A stretch of 64,000 nucleotides of DNA from Streptomonospora mangrovi (GTDB lineage: Bacteria > Actinomycetota > Actinomycetes > Streptosporangiales > Streptosporangiaceae), in contig NZ_JAJAQC010000005.1 of assembly GCF_027604915.1 (NCBI RefSeq), positions 1 to 64,000 of the forward strand. The letters are read 5' to 3'. Under the pieces are notes generated by a model. That model was not told where the DNA came from. It saw only the letters and a list, made by a program, of their open reading frames with translations, and did not search any database. Position 1 is the stretch's first letter. Each line of letters starts with the position of its first letter. Made by a program: the position numbers and the translations under genes. This document shows, piece by piece, positions 49,183 through 60,847 of this stretch.

Positions 49183-49653
49183 TCAGCGGGGACCGGGGGC
49201 GAGCGCGCGCCACGCGGTGAGTGTGGCCCGTGCCCAGTCCGCCACCCGGTCCGCGTAGCCCTCGGCCGGGAACGTGCCGTCGCGGGCGACGTCGGCGATG
49301 GTGACGTCGAACGACGTGGGCGGCGCGGCCGCCACGGGCACGCTCGCACCCGGGTTCAGGGCCGGAAGCGCCGCGTCGCGGTTGCGGTGGGAGTTGGCGC
49401 GGCGGGCGCGCTCGGTGATCCGCGCGGCGGCGTCGAGGCCGCCGTCCAGGTAGGCCGTCAGGACCGCCCAGGCCCGGTTCCGCTCGGTGGCGGGCCACTG
49501 TCCAGAGTGCTGGAGCAGGTAGCAGGACACCGTGACACCGTGCAGCGGTCCCCAGGGCGGCCGACGCGCGTGGTCCAGGGCGAGCACGGCGTGGAACAGC
49601 TCCTCGCACGAGTGCGGCCGCGCCGGGGCGCCGCAGTGGGGGCACCGCGCCAT
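49183..49653 (-). CDS. DUF5946 family protein with N-terminal CxxC
   Basis: About 156 residues. It begins MARCPHCGAPARPHSCEE, a zinc-knuckle-like cluster (CxxC plus a third Cys), followed by a helical domain with LDHARRPPWGPLHGVTVSCY and a C-terminal FDVTIADVARDG module. This matches the DUF5946 family; function is unknown. ATG at 49653 has GGAGG nine bases upstream, better than the start at 49680. It stands alone upstream of the PH-domain gene pair on the same strand, separated by about 190 bases. Confidence 0.72.
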   Translation of the reverse strand: MARCPHCGAPARPHSCEELFHAVLALDHARRPPWGPLHGVTVSCYLLQHSGQWPATERNRAWAVLTAYLDGGLDAAARITERARRANSHRNRDAALPALNPGASVPVAAAPPTSFDVTIADVARDGTFPAEGYADRVADWARATLTAWRALAPGPR

Positions 49654-49801
49654 GAGACACCGCCTCCGATCATCCGCCACGGGCTGCGCCGCCCCGCAAG
49701 CCCGGCCGCGCTGCCCGCCAGGCTAGAGCCTCCCCTCGCTGGAGGCTCAACCGGCGCAGGGGGCCGGACGGCCGGGGCCGATGGTCGGAGCCGACGGCGT
49801 G

Positions 49802-49929
49802 GGCGGGCGGTCAACGCGCCGCATCGCGGATGGCGGCGGTTGTGCCGGGGCGGCGACGGCGGCGGGCGGTCAACGCGCCGCATCGCGGATGGCGGCGGTT
49901 GTGCCGGGGCGGCGAAGGCGGCGGGCGGT
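49802..49929. repeat. Tandem 59-bp minisatellite
   Basis: GGCGGGCGGT recurs at 49802, 49861 and 49920: two nearly perfect 59-base units and the start of a third. Units contain GGCGACGGCGGCGGG and GGTCAACGCG. These resemble the 72-base units at 13.7 and 14.7 kb with about 13 bases missing. Confidence 0.85.
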
Positions 49930-50006
49930 TCAGGTCCGCGGCCGACGAGTCGCGGGGCGGACAGGTGTCGCCCCGCCTCGGCGCCCCGGCGCCTCCGCCG
50001 AGCCCC

Positions 50007-50630
50007 TTACGTCCGGGGGCCGCCCGGGGGCTTCTCGCCGGGGACTCGGCAGGCGTGCTCCAGGAACAGTGCCGCACCCAGCAGCAGCACGCCCGACGCC
50101 AGGGTGCCCGACGCCGTGATGGCGTCGGCGCGGACGTCGGTGGCGGTGAGGCGGTCGGCCAGGACCACCAGCATGCCGCCGAAGGCGCCGACCACCACCG
50201 AGGCGAACACGGCGCTGGCCTTGGCCAGCGCCACCAGGCGGGCCGCGCTCAGCGGGTCCATCGGCTCGGTGCCGGGGACGCGGCGGATGCGGCGGCGGGT
50301 GTGCACCGCCGTGATGCCCTCGCCCACGGCGAGCAGGCCCAGCGTGGGGATCGCCGTCCAGGGCAGCAGCGGGATGTCGCCGTAGAACCGGTCCACCAGC
50401 AGGTACCCGGCCAGCGCGCTGAGCACGATCACCACCACCGGCATGCGCCACCCCGTGGGCCGCACCCGGCCGCCGCCCGGCGGCTCGCCTCCCGCGCCGC
50501 CGCGCTCGGCGTCTGTGGACCCCGGCCCGCCCGGCTGCCCGGGCCCGCCCGGCTCGCCCGGCTCCCACGCGCCGCCGTGCATCGCGTGCCAGTGCCCGCG
50601 CGCGGCGCGCCGGTCGTCATCGTGGTACAT
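50007..50630 (-). CDS. DUF3180 membrane protein
   Basis: A 207-residue protein with four helices: RMPVVVIVLSALAGYLLVDR, PWTAIPTLGLLAVGEGITA, LAKASAVFASVVVGAFGGM and TLASGVLLLGAALFLEHACR. A Gly/Pro-rich cytoplasmic N-terminus precedes them. This is the DUF3180 layout, a family almost always found directly after folK in actinobacterial folate operons. Function unknown; a transport or anchoring role for pterins would be speculation. ATG at 50630 is 5 nt after the folK stop. Confidence 0.85.
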   Translation of the reverse strand: MYHDDDRRAARGHWHAMHGGAWEPGEPGGPGQPGGPGSTDAERGGAGGEPPGGGRVRPTGWRMPVVVIVLSALAGYLLVDRFYGDIPLLPWTAIPTLGLLAVGEGITAVHTRRRIRRVPGTEPMDPLSAARLVALAKASAVFASVVVGAFGGMLVVLADRLTATDVRADAITASGTLASGVLLLGAALFLEHACRVPGEKPPGGPRT

Positions 50631-50635
50631 ACGCC

Positions 50636-51187
50636 TCAGTCCGGAAGCCGCAGTTCAAGGTCGTCGCGCCGCCGCAGCTCCTGGTCGGCGACGGCGGCCA
50701 GCAGGTCGCGCACCGCGCCGCGCCCGGGGATCTCGGCGGCGGGGTCGACGTCGGCCCACGGCGCCAGCACGAACGCCCGCTCGTGCGCCCGGGGGTGCGG
50801 CAGGGTCAACCGGGGGTCGTCGCTGCGCTCCCCCGCCACAGCGATGATGTCGATGTCCAGCGTGCGCGGCCCCCAGCGGACCTCGCGCACCCGCTGGAAC
50901 GCCTCCTCCACCGCCAGCGCCCGCTCCAGCACCGCCTCGGCGGGCAGCGCGGTGTCGGCGGCCACGACCGCGTTCAGAAACGGCCCCTGCTCGGGCCCGC
51001 CCACCGGCGCGGTCTCGTAGACGGGCGACACCGCGCGCGGCACCAGCGGCCGCGCCTCGAACAGCGCGTCGACCCCGCCCTGGAGGGCCGCCATGCGGTC
51101 GCCCAGGTTGCTGCCCAGCGCCAGCACCACCCGCCGCACCGCCGGCCGCCCCACCGCGCCCCGGGCCGCCGCCGGCCCCGCGCTCAC
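50636..51187 (-). CDS. folK: 6-hydroxymethyl-7,8-dihydropterin pyrophosphokinase
   Basis: About 183 residues. ALGSNLGDRMAALQGGVDAL, FLNAVVAADT, REVRWGPRTLDIDIIAV (HPPK signature) and LTLPHPRAHERAFVLAPWAD are present. It transfers pyrophosphate from ATP to hydroxymethyl-dihydropterin, giving the substrate of FolP. The GTG at 51187 overlaps the folB stop in GTGA (51184-51187), so the two are coupled. An N-terminal tail of about 18 residues is not conserved. Confidence 0.95.
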   Translation of the reverse strand: MSAGPAAARGAVGRPAVRRVVLALGSNLGDRMAALQGGVDALFEARPLVPRAVSPVYETAPVGGPEQGPFLNAVVAADTALPAEAVLERALAVEEAFQRVREVRWGPRTLDIDIIAVAGERSDDPRLTLPHPRAHERAFVLAPWADVDPAAEIPGRGAVRDLLAAVADQELRRRDDLELRLPD

Positions 51188-51555
51188 GCCGCGCTCCGCA
51201 CGACCGTGACCGCCACGTCGTCGAAGGGGTGCGCGATGGGCGCGTGCGGCTTGTGCACGGTGACCTCGGCCTCGCGCACGCGCGCATCGGCCAGGCACAC
51301 CTGCGCCAGCCGCTCGGCCAGCGTCTCGATCAGGTCCACCGGCTCGCCGCCGACCACCGCCACCAACCGGTCGGCGAGTTCGCCGTAGTGCACGGTGGCG
51401 GCGAGGTCGTCGGTGCGCCCCGCCTCGCGCAGGTCCAGGGCGAGCGCCACGTCAACCGTGAACTCCTGGCCCTCGGCCCGCTCCTGTGGCAGCACCCCGT
51501 GGCGGCCGAACGCCCGCAGCCCGGTGAGCCGGATGCGGTCGCCGCCCGCGCTCAC
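51184..51555 (-). CDS. folB: Dihydroneopterin aldolase
   Basis: A 123-residue tunnelling-fold enzyme. IRLTGLRAFGRHGVLPQERA, EGQEFTVDVALALDL, LIETLAERLAQVCL and VTVHKPHAPI are the conserved segments with catalytic Glu and Lys. It cleaves dihydroneopterin to glycolaldehyde and hydroxymethyl-dihydropterin. The GTG at 51555 overlaps the stop of the NTF2-like gene (GTGA, 51552-51555), and its own stop overlaps the folK start. Confidence 0.94.
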   Translation of the reverse strand: MSAGGDRIRLTGLRAFGRHGVLPQERAEGQEFTVDVALALDLREAGRTDDLAATVHYGELADRLVAVVGGEPVDLIETLAERLAQVCLADARVREAEVTVHKPHAPIAHPFDDVAVTVVRSAA

Positions 51556-51998
51556 GCGGGCTCCTCGTCGGCGTCCTCGTCGTCCAGCAGCACCGGAGAG
51601 GCGTGGTGGGACCACATCCGCCACCCCTGGGGGGTGCGCACGAACATGTTGGTGGTGACCACCTGGCCGCCCGCGACGAACCCCGGGGTGTCGTCCTCGG
51701 CGGTGAGGACGTTCTCCTCGCAGGTCACCATGGCGACCTCGCCGCTGACGCCGATGTGGGTCTCGGTCAGCACGTACTGGATGTAGGGGACGTTGGCCAT
51801 GATCAGCGCCCAGGCGCGCATGATCTCGGCGCGCCCGCGCAGCAGCGGCCAGCCGGGGTTGACGCACACCAGGTCGGGGGCCTCGTCCTCCTCGGCCCAC
51901 ACCCGGCGCATCAGGTCGATGTCGCCGTTCTCGATGGCCTCGTAGAACTGCGCGTTGGCCTCGGCGACGCGCTCCATGACCTCCTGCCGCGATCTCAC
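51552..51998 (-). CDS. NTF2/SnoaL-like protein embedded in the folate operon
   Basis: About 148 residues of the cone-shaped NTF2-like (SnoaL_3) fold: ANAQFYEAIENGDIDLMRRV, VCVNPGWPLLRGRAEIMRAW, AMVTCEENVLTAE, GQVVTTNMFVRTPQGWRMWS and HHASPVLL. Such folds act as ketosteroid isomerase-like enzymes or binding proteins; this member's role is unknown. The GTG at 51998 overlaps the folP stop and its stop overlaps the folB start, both in GTGA. Coupling to both neighbours argues for a function in pterin/folate metabolism rather than chance position. Confidence 0.85.
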   Translation of the reverse strand: MRSRQEVMERVAEANAQFYEAIENGDIDLMRRVWAEEDEAPDLVCVNPGWPLLRGRAEIMRAWALIMANVPYIQYVLTETHIGVSGEVAMVTCEENVLTAEDDTPGFVAGGQVVTTNMFVRTPQGWRMWSHHASPVLLDDEDADEEPA

Positions 51999-52963
51999 AG
52001 GCCGCCCCGGCCCACGAGTTCGCCGCGCCCGGCGTCGAGGTCGGCGCCGCCGCTGCGCCAGGCCGCCGCGACCCGCACCGCGTCGGCGTTGGGCCGCACG
52101 TCGTGGACGCGCACGCACCAGGCGCCCCGGTCGGCCGCCAGCGTGGTCAGCGCGACGGTGGCGTCGTCGCAGGCGGTGAAGTCGCGCGGGCGGTCCTCGG
52201 CGTCGCTGAGCAGCCGACCCAGGAAGCGCTTGCGGGACCCGGCGACGAGCAGCGGCCGGCCCAGGTCGGCGAAGCGGTCGAGGTGGGCCAGCAGCGCCCA
52301 GTTGTGCGCGTGCTCGGGCCGCTTGGCGAACCCGAGCCCGGGGTCCAGGACGATCTGGGCGGGGTCGACGCCCGCGTCCACCACGGCGGCCATGCGGTCG
52401 CGCAGCTCGTCGTGGACCTCCCGGACCACGTCGGCGTAGACCGCGCGGTCCTCCATGCGGTGGCTGTGGCCGCGCCAGTGCATCAGCACGTAGGCGACCC
52501 CGGTGGCGGCGACCAGCCGCGCCATGGCGGGGTCGGCCAGCCCCCCGCTGACGTCGTTGACCAGGCGCGCCCCGGCCGCCACGGCGCGGTCGGCGACCTC
52601 GGCGCGCATGGTGTCGACGCTGACGGCCACCCCCTGCCGGGAGAGTTCGCGGACCACCGGCTCGACGCGGCGCAGCTCCTCCTCGCCGGAGACGCGCTGC
52701 GCGCCGGGGCGGGTGGACTCCCCGCCCACGTCGACGATGTCGGCGCCCTGCTCGGCGAGTTGCAGGCCGCGCTCGACGGCCTTGCCGGTGTCGAACCACG
52801 CGCCGCCGTCGGAGAAGGAGTCGGGGGTGACGTTGACGACCCCCATGACCAGGCACCGCCGCCGCTCGGGCAGCCCGGGCAGGCCGCGGCCCGGCGGAAG
52901 CGGGGCGGCCGGGCCCCGCTCGGCCTCGCCGCGGTCCGGTGTGCGCCGTCCGTGCGCTTCCAT
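51995..52963 (-). CDS. folP: Dihydropteroate synthase
   Basis: A 322-residue TIM-barrel enzyme. GVVNVTPDSFSDGGAWFD, DIVDVGGESTRPGAQRV, LVNDVSGGLAD, LDPGLGFAKRPEHN-like LGFAKRPEHAHNW, AGSRKRFLG and RVHDVRPNADAVRVA are present. It condenses p-aminobenzoate with the pterin pyrophosphate and is the sulfonamide target. The first about 35 residues are a non-conserved Arg/Pro tail, so a start inside it is possible. It follows folE with 168 bases between and is linked by GTGA overlap to the NTF2-like gene. Confidence 0.95.
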   Translation of the reverse strand: MEAHGRRTPDRGEAERGPAAPLPPGRGLPGLPERRRCLVMGVVNVTPDSFSDGGAWFDTGKAVERGLQLAEQGADIVDVGGESTRPGAQRVSGEEELRRVEPVVRELSRQGVAVSVDTMRAEVADRAVAAGARLVNDVSGGLADPAMARLVAATGVAYVLMHWRGHSHRMEDRAVYADVVREVHDELRDRMAAVVDAGVDPAQIVLDPGLGFAKRPEHAHNWALLAHLDRFADLGRPLLVAGSRKRFLGRLLSDAEDRPRDFTACDDATVALTTLAADRGAWCVRVHDVRPNADAVRVAAAWRSGGADLDAGRGELVGRGGL

Positions 52964-53131
52964 AGCCGTGATGGTGTTCCCCTCCGCTCGTGCCGCGCCG
53001 CGTGACCGGCCGACCCCCTGCCGCGCCGAGGGGATCTTGCCGATCAGCCTACGAGACGCCCCCGCGCCGCTGCGACCCGCCCGGACGGTGATCTTGCGGA
53101 AAACGCGGCCGCGGCCCGGCGCCGGCCGGGG

Positions 53132-53747
53132 TCAGCCGCGCCCCAGGATGAGGCTCATGGCCTCGGCCCGGGTGCGGTCGCGGTTGCGGAAGTCGCCGCG
53201 TACCGCCGAGGTGACGGTCTTGGCGCCGGGCTTGCGCACTCCGCGCATGGTCATGCACAGGTGCTCGGCCTCGATGACGACGATGACCCCGCGCGGGTCC
53301 AGGTGCGTCATGATCGCGTCGGCCACCTGCGTGGTCAGCCGCTCCTGCACCTGCGGCCGGCGGGCGAAGACGTCGACCAGCCGCGCGATCTTGGACAGCC
53401 CGGTGATCTGGCCGGTGCTGTTGGGGATGTAGCCCACGTGCGCGCTGCCGTAGAACGGCACCAGGTGGTGCTCGCAGGTGGAGTACAGCTCGATGTCGCG
53501 GACCAGCACCATCTCCTCGTGGCCGGCCTCGAACACGGTGGTGAGGACGTCCTCGGGGTTCTGGTGCAGGCCGGCGAACTGCTCCTCATAGGCGCGCGCG
53601 ACCCGCGCCGGGGTGTCGCGCAGGCCGTCGCGGTCCGGGTCCTCACCGATGGCCAGCAGGATCTCCCGGACCGCCTTCTCGATCCGCGGCTGGTCCACCG
53701 CCTTGTGGGTGGGGACCACCAGCGGGATCTCGTCGGGGCCTGGTCCC

Positions 53748-53758
<11 letters not shown>
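53132..53758 (-). CDS. folE: GTP cyclohydrolase I
   Basis: A 208-residue type I enzyme. [44 protein letters not shown] (zinc Cys and His), [20 protein letters not shown] and [15 protein letters not shown] (second zinc Cys) are visible. It opens GTP to dihydroneopterin triphosphate, the entry to folate. The ATG/GTG region at 53758 overlaps the ftsH end by 11 nt, so it is translated from the ftsH transcript. Confidence 0.96.
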
Positions 53759-55856
<2,098 letters not shown>

Positions 55857-56236
55857 CTATCCGGAACCCCGCTGGGTCCGTCCCTCCTGACCAGGCGGCC
55901 CGCGCACCGTGGAGCGCACGGGTGCGGCGGGGCCGCGGCTCCCGGCCCGGCGCGCGCGCCTTGCCGGACTCCACCGCCCCACCGGCGGGCCCATGCGGCC
56001 ACCGGAAAGCGGAACCTATCGGACACTTCCTGTGCGGTCGGCCGCGGTGGACCCGCGCTCCGTCCGCAGTCTCCCTACTGCAACGCCGGGATATTCGACG
56101 GTACACCCCGTTCGTGACCGGGTGCACTCGCGCACCCCCGCGTTCGCTGCCGGTGTACAGCCGTTCGCCAGACCAACGCGCGGGACGGGTCGGGTTGTTC
56201 CCCGGACGCCCCGGGACGGGTCGCGCGCCGTCCGCC
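55857..56236. promoter_or_regulatory. Upstream region of ftsH
   Basis: About 380 non-coding bases between hpt and ftsH on the same strand, long enough for an independent ftsH-fol promoter. I cannot assign hexamers with confidence. AT-richer bases lie around 56010-56130. No terminator hairpin for hpt is evident. Confidence 0.4.
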
Positions 56237-56791
56237 TCAGCGCTGGTAGACGTGCTGGGCGAGGGTGCCGATGAAGGGGAGGTTGCGGTACTTCTCGGCG
56301 TAGTCCAGGCCGTAGCCGACGATGAACTCGTTGGGCAGGTCGAAGCCGACGTAGCGCACCCGCAGGTCGACGTCCAGGGCGAGCGGCTTGCGCACCATGG
56401 TGCAGATTTCGACCGAGGCCGGACCGCGCGAGCGGAGGTTGCCCACCAGCCACGACAGGGTTAGGCCGGAGTCGATGACGTCCTCGACGATGAGGACGTT
56501 GCGGTCCTTGATGTCGGTTTCGAGGTCCTTGAGGATGCGCACCACGCCCGAGGAGGTGGTGCCGGCGCCGTAGGAGGACACCGCCATCCAGTCCATGGAG
56601 CAGGGGTGGTGCAGGGCGCGGGCGAGGTCGGCCATCACCATGACCGCGCCCTTGAGCACGCCGACCAGCAGCAGGTCGCGGCCCGCGTAGTCGGCGTCGA
56701 TCTCGGCGGCGACCTCCGCCAGCCTGGCGCTGATCTGGTCTTCGGTGACCAGGATCTTCTCCAGGTCCGCGCCCATGTCTTTCGCGTCCAC
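56237..56791 (-). CDS. hpt: Hypoxanthine phosphoribosyltransferase
   Basis: About 184 residues. [59 protein letters not shown], the PRPP motif [19 protein letters not shown] and [20 protein letters not shown] are characteristic. It salvages hypoxanthine and guanine to IMP/GMP. GTG at 56791 has GAGG upstream; the ATG at 56776 (MGADLEK) is possible, and any longer frame is unconserved. It sits between tilS and ftsH, the order seen across firmicutes and actinobacteria. Confidence 0.95.
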   Translation of the reverse strand: MDAKDMGADLEKILVTEDQISARLAEVAAEIDADYAGRDLLLVGVLKGAVMVMADLARALHHPCSMDWMAVSSYGAGTTSSGVVRILKDLETDIKDRNVLIVEDVIDSGLTLSWLVGNLRSRGPASVEICTMVRKPLALDVDLRVRYVGFDLPNEFIVGYGLDYAEKYRNLPFIGTLAQHVYQR

Positions 56792-57171
56792 GCTGACTGA
56801 CCTCGCTGATCGCACTCCGGGTTGGCAGAACGCCCCCAGAATAGACGCGCGCGGCGCCCGGCCCGCGCCTGGCCGCCCCCTCGGGCGGGGCGCGGTCGGG
56901 GGCGGGGTGCCCGGCTCGCCCTGCGGCGCCGGGGCCGAGCGCGCCGCGTCGCCCGTTCGCCGGTGGGCGCGGGTGTGAGCGCGATCATGCCCGCGCGGGC
57001 GCGGCGGGGCGGAGGCGAGGCGGCGCCGGAGCGGAGGCGGGGCGGGCCGGATGACCCGGGGCATGCGTTCGTCGGGGATGCGGAGGGCGGGCGCCCGCCG
57101 GGAGTCCGGGGTGCGCGCGCCCGGAGCGGGTGCGGGGTGCGCGCTTGCCGGGCAGCGGGGCGCGGCCCGAA
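56792..57171. other. Intergenic region between tilS and hpt, nothing distinct found
   Basis: About 380 bases of GC-rich sequence with open frames on both strands but no protein-like one. Repeated GCGGGGCGGA-like words occur around 57000-57060 without a regular period. Confidence 0.35.
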
Positions 57172-58164
57172 TCAGCCCTCGGGTTCAGGGGCGGGGGCGT
57201 CGATGAGCACCCGGCCCCCGGCGCGGCGCCCGCGCCGTCCACCCGGCAGGTCGACGTGGGCCTGGCCGCGCCACGCGGTGACCAGCCGGTCGAGTCCGGC
57301 CACGTGCACCGCGCCCAGCGCGCCCGCCGGGCAGCCCGCCGCGACGGCGGCGCGGCGCAGCAGCCGGGTGCGGACCGCGCGCGGCAGCCGGGCCAGCGCG
57401 GCGGCGTCCAGGCCGGGGCCGTCGGCGCGCGCCTCCGCCTCGGCGCGGTCGGCCCACTCCTCCAGGGCGTCGGCGTCGTCGCGCAGCAGGTCGGCGGTGC
57501 GGGCCAGGGACTCGGCGATGCCGGGGCCCAGCGCCTCCTCGAGCGCGGGCAGGGCCGCGTGGCGCACCCGCGACCGGGCGTAGGCGAAGTCGGCGTTGTG
57601 CGGGTCCGACCACGGGGTGAGCCCCATGTCGGCGCAGGCGGTGTGCACCTGGGCGCGCGGCAGCCCCAGCAGGGGCCGCAGGTAGCGCCCGCTGGCGGCG
57701 GGCATGCCCGCCAGCGAGCGGGCGCCCGAGCCGCGGGCCAGCCGCAGCAGCACGGTCTCGGCCTGGTCGTCGCGGGTGTGGCCGAGCAGGACGGCGGCGG
57801 CGCCGTGGCGGCGGGCGGCGGCCTCCAGCGCGGTGTAGCGGGCGGTGCGCGCGGCGCCCTCGGGGCCGCCTTCGGCGCCCACGCGCACGGCCACGTGGTC
57901 GGCGGGGTCCAGGCCGAGGTCGCGGAGGGTGGCGGCGACGGCGGCGGCGCGCTCGGCCGAGCCGGGCTGGAGCCCGTGGTCGACGGTGACGCCGCCGGCG
58001 CGCAGCCCCATGCGGGGTGCGGCGAACGCGGTGGCCCCGGCCAGGGCGAGGGAGTCGGCGCCGCCGCTGCACGCCACCAGCACGAGGTCGCCGGGGGCCA
58101 GCCCGGCCAGGGCGTGGCGCACGGCGCGGCGCACCGCCGCCACCGCGGGCGGGGGGCCGGTCAC
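57172..58164 (-). CDS. tilS: tRNA(Ile)-lysidine synthase
   Basis: A 330-residue N-type PP-loop ATPase: [19 protein letters not shown] (P-loop SGGADS, residues 33-38), [36 protein letters not shown] and [20 protein letters not shown]. It modifies C34 of the CAU-anticodon isoleucine tRNA to lysidine, changing it to read AUA. The C-terminal domain is short, as in other actinobacterial TilS. It lies 28 bases after the metalloprotease gene and upstream of hpt. Confidence 0.94.
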   Translation of the reverse strand: MTGPPPAVAAVRRAVRHALAGLAPGDLVLVACSGGADSLALAGATAFAAPRMGLRAGGVTVDHGLQPGSAERAAAVAATLRDLGLDPADHVAVRVGAEGGPEGAARTARYTALEAAARRHGAAAVLLGHTRDDQAETVLLRLARGSGARSLAGMPAASGRYLRPLLGLPRAQVHTACADMGLTPWSDPHNADFAYARSRVRHAALPALEEALGPGIAESLARTADLLRDDADALEEWADRAEAEARADGPGLDAAALARLPRAVRTRLLRRAAVAAGCPAGALGAVHVAGLDRLVTAWRGQAHVDLPGGRRGRRAGGRVLIDAPAPEPEG

Positions 58165-58192
58165 GGCCGGGCCCCCGCCGCAGCGGCGGGGC

Positions 58193-59308
58193 TCACTCCT
58201 GCGCGGATCCGCCCGCCGGCCCGGCGTCGGGCAGCGCGGCGGGCCGCACGACCCGGTCGATCCAGGCGCCGGGGTCGCGGATCTCCTTGAGGGTGGGCAG
58301 GTTCTCGGGGGACTCCCACACGCGGTTGAAGTCGGCCATGCCGACCTGGGCGACCACGTGGCGGACGAACGCCGAGCCTTCCTCGTACTGCTTCATCTTC
58401 AGCTCGATGCCCAGGAGCTGGCGGATGACCTTCTCGATGGGGTTGGCGCCCTCGCGGCGGCGCTGGAAGCGGCGCCGGATCTCGGTGACCGTGGGCACGA
58501 CCTCGGGTCCGACGGCGTCCATGACGTAGTCGCCGTGGCCCTCGGCCAGGCTCATGACCGCGGTGATGCGGTCCATGATCTCGGTCTGCTCCGGGCTCTG
58601 GAACGCCTGGATGAGGTTGGAGTCGCCGCCGCGGACGGCGTCGGCCACCGCCTCGCCGGCCGCGCGCAGCCGGGTGAGCAGCTCGCCGGCGTCGACGTTG
58701 GCGGTGAGCAGCATCTCCTGCATCTGGGTCTGCACGTAGTCGCGCAGCCAGGGGCTGGCGGTGAACTGGACGCGGTGGGTCTCCTCGTGGAGGCACACCC
58801 ACAGCCGGAAGTCGTGCGGGTCGACGTCGAGTTCGCGTTCGGCGTGCACGATGTTGGGCGCGACCAGGGTCAGCCGGCCGGTGGGCGCGGCGCCGCTGGG
58901 GTCGGGCGGAAGGAACAGCTCGTACTGGCCGAGGACGCGCCCGGCCAGGTAGGACAGCACGGCGCCGAGCTGGACCCCGGTGACGCGGGAGCCCACGGCC
59001 GTGGTGAGGTTGGCGGCGGTGCCGTTGCCGGCGCGCTCGCGGCTGAGTCGGTCGAGGATGGGTTCCAGCACGACCCGGAACCCGTCGACGTTGGCCTTGA
59101 TCCAGCCCGGACGGTCCACGATGACCGCTGGTCCGGCCGGTTCAAGGGGTTGCAGACGGGTGAACTCGCGCACGTGCCCCTGGGCCACGGCGGACAGCTC
59201 ACGGAGCTGGGCGACGGCCTGGCGCGCGTCGGCGAGGTCCACCTGCGGCCCGGGCCGCACGAGGCGGACACCGGTGTTGACGGCTACGTCCCAGTCGATC
59301 AGATTCAC
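58193..59308 (-). CDS. Zinc-dependent metalloprotease, DUF2342 family
   Basis: A 371-residue protein of the DUF2342 (putative zinicin-like) family found between dacB and tilS in actinobacteria. [20 protein letters not shown] carries the HExxH zinc motif (HEETH near 173-177), with an additional conserved [10 protein letters not shown] just before and [16 protein letters not shown], a probable third zinc ligand region, after it. Neither signal peptide nor membrane helix is present, so it should be cytosolic. Substrate unknown. ATG at 59308 follows GGTGAAGTCGTGA. It runs 96 bases after dacB. Confidence 0.87.
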   Translation of the reverse strand: MNLIDWDVAVNTGVRLVRPGPQVDLADARQAVAQLRELSAVAQGHVREFTRLQPLEPAGPAVIVDRPGWIKANVDGFRVVLEPILDRLSRERAGNGTAANLTTAVGSRVTGVQLGAVLSYLAGRVLGQYELFLPPDPSGAAPTGRLTLVAPNIVHAERELDVDPHDFRLWVCLHEETHRVQFTASPWLRDYVQTQMQEMLLTANVDAGELLTRLRAAGEAVADAVRGGDSNLIQAFQSPEQTEIMDRITAVMSLAEGHGDYVMDAVGPEVVPTVTEIRRRFQRRREGANPIEKVIRQLLGIELKMKQYEEGSAFVRHVVAQVGMADFNRVWESPENLPTLKEIRDPGAWIDRVVRPAALPDAGPAGGSAQE

Positions 59309-59404
59309 GACTTCACCGTACCCACTGATGTCGCCGGGGCGCGGGTGCGCGCGGCGAATTCCGGGATTCCTCAGGGATCGGCCCGAGGGGGGCGCCCGGG
59401 GCGG

Positions 59405-60790
59405 CTAGGAGCAGCCGCACTCGGCGAGGACGCTGGTGAAGGTGTCCAAAGTGCTGGCCATGGCGGCGGGGTCGTTGGCCATGAAGGCGAACGCCAGCAG
59501 CCGGCCGTCGGCGGTCTGGGCGGTGCCGGCCAGCGTGCTGACGCCGTTGAGCGTGCCGGTCTTGGCGTGCACCACGCCGGCGCCGGCGTAGCTGCCGCTC
59601 TCGGGGGAGTAGCGGCTGTCGAGGGTGCCGGTGAAGTGGGCGGTGGGCAGGCCGGAGAGGGTGGCGTGCAGGCCGGGGTGCTCGGGGTCGGCGGCCAGCA
59701 GGACGAGGTCGACCAAAGCCTTGGGGGTGATGCGGTTGTTCACCGACAGGCCGCTGCCGTCCTCGATGTGGACGTCGTCGACCTTCAGCTCGGTCATGAT
59801 CTCGTCCACGGCCTCGGTGCCGCCCGCGGAGGAGGCGTCGTGGCCCTGGGCCAGGGCGACCTGGCGGAACAGCGCCTCGGCGATGTTGTTGTCGCTCTCC
59901 AGCAGCATCCACTCCACCAGCTCCGACAGCGGCGGGGACTGCACCGAGGCGATGGGGTCGGCGTTGTCGGGGGCCTCGCCGGGGGCGGGGTCGCCGGTGA
60001 CCTCGATACCGGCCTCCTCCAACTGCTCGGCGAAGGCGTCGGCGGCAACCGAGGGCGGGTCCTCGACGCGCTCGCTGTAGTGCTGCTCGGGGTGGACGCG
60101 GCCGCCGTCGAGCATCAGGGCGTGCACGGTGGCGGCGCTGCCCTCGGTGACGTAGGTGGGCTTCCAGCCGGGGGGCATGTCGGAGCCGCTGTAGAGGGAC
60201 TCGTCGTAGGCGAGGCTGACGGAGTCGGTCCCGGACTCGCGCAGCGCGGCGGCGGTCTCGATGGCGAGGTTTTCCATCGTGGCGGGCCGCGGGTAGTGCT
60301 CGAAGGTACCGTCGGTGGAGATGGTGGGGTCGCCGCCGCCCACGAGGACGATCCCGCCGTTGTCGTCGCGCACGACGTCGGTGGACAACCGCGCGGAGGG
60401 GCCCATGGCGTGCAGGGCCGCCACGGCGGTCACGATCTTGGTGGTGGAGGCGGGGACGGCGGTCTCGTCGCCGTCGCGGGCGAAGAGGCGGTCGCCGGTC
60501 TGGGCGTCGGCGACAAAGGCCGTGAGCCCGTCGGCGAAGCCCGAATCCGACATGGGATCATCGAGCTTGTCTGCGAGCCGCTCGGGGTCCACCCGGGGGG
60601 CGTCCTGCGGTGCCGCGTCGGGCGCGTCCTCGGCGAAGGCGACAGGGTAGGGCATGGTCGCCGGTGGCCGTGATCGCACCACGTCAAGGGCGACAAACCC
60701 CGCGACCAGCACGAATATGTTGAGGACGGCCAAGCAGAGCAGCGCTCGGGCCCGTACCTGCCGCACCCTGGACCTGCCTTCCATTGGCAT
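59405..60790 (-). CDS. dacB: D-alanyl-D-alanine carboxypeptidase/endopeptidase (PBP4, DacB type)
   Basis: A 461-residue class C low-molecular-mass penicillin-binding protein. An N-terminal helix ([20 protein letters not shown]) acts as signal anchor. The active-site motifs are STTK (115-118), SDN in [12 protein letters not shown], and KTG in [16 protein letters not shown]4-type insertion domain (about 165-300) separates the first two. It trims or cleaves peptidoglycan stem peptides outside the membrane. ATG at 60790 follows AAAGG by 7 nt. It is divergent from ppa, 57 bases away. Confidence 0.94.
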   Translation of the reverse strand: MPMEGRSRVRQVRARALLCLAVLNIFVLVAGFVALDVVRSRPPATMPYPVAFAEDAPDAAPQDAPRVDPERLADKLDDPMSDSGFADGLTAFVADAQTGDRLFARDGDETAVPASTTKIVTAVAALHAMGPSARLSTDVVRDDNGGIVLVGGGDPTISTDGTFEHYPRPATMENLAIETAAALRESGTDSVSLAYDESLYSGSDMPPGWKPTYVTEGSAATVHALMLDGGRVHPEQHYSERVEDPPSVAADAFAEQLEEAGIEVTGDPAPGEAPDNADPIASVQSPPLSELVEWMLLESDNNIAEALFRQVALAQGHDASSAGGTEAVDEIMTELKVDDVHIEDGSGLSVNNRITPKALVDLVLLAADPEHPGLHATLSGLPTAHFTGTLDSRYSPESGSYAGAGVVHAKTGTLNGVSTLAGTAQTADGRLLAFAFMANDPAAMASTLDTFTSVLAECGCS

Positions 60791-60847
60791 GCGACGACCT
60801 TTGAGACTGATGTAGCGACACTAGCCGTAGAGGAAGCCGAGATCAGC

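Noticed and set aside
49802-49929. Possible CRISPR array
   Set aside because: Units are directly tandem without unique spacers, and no cas genes are present.
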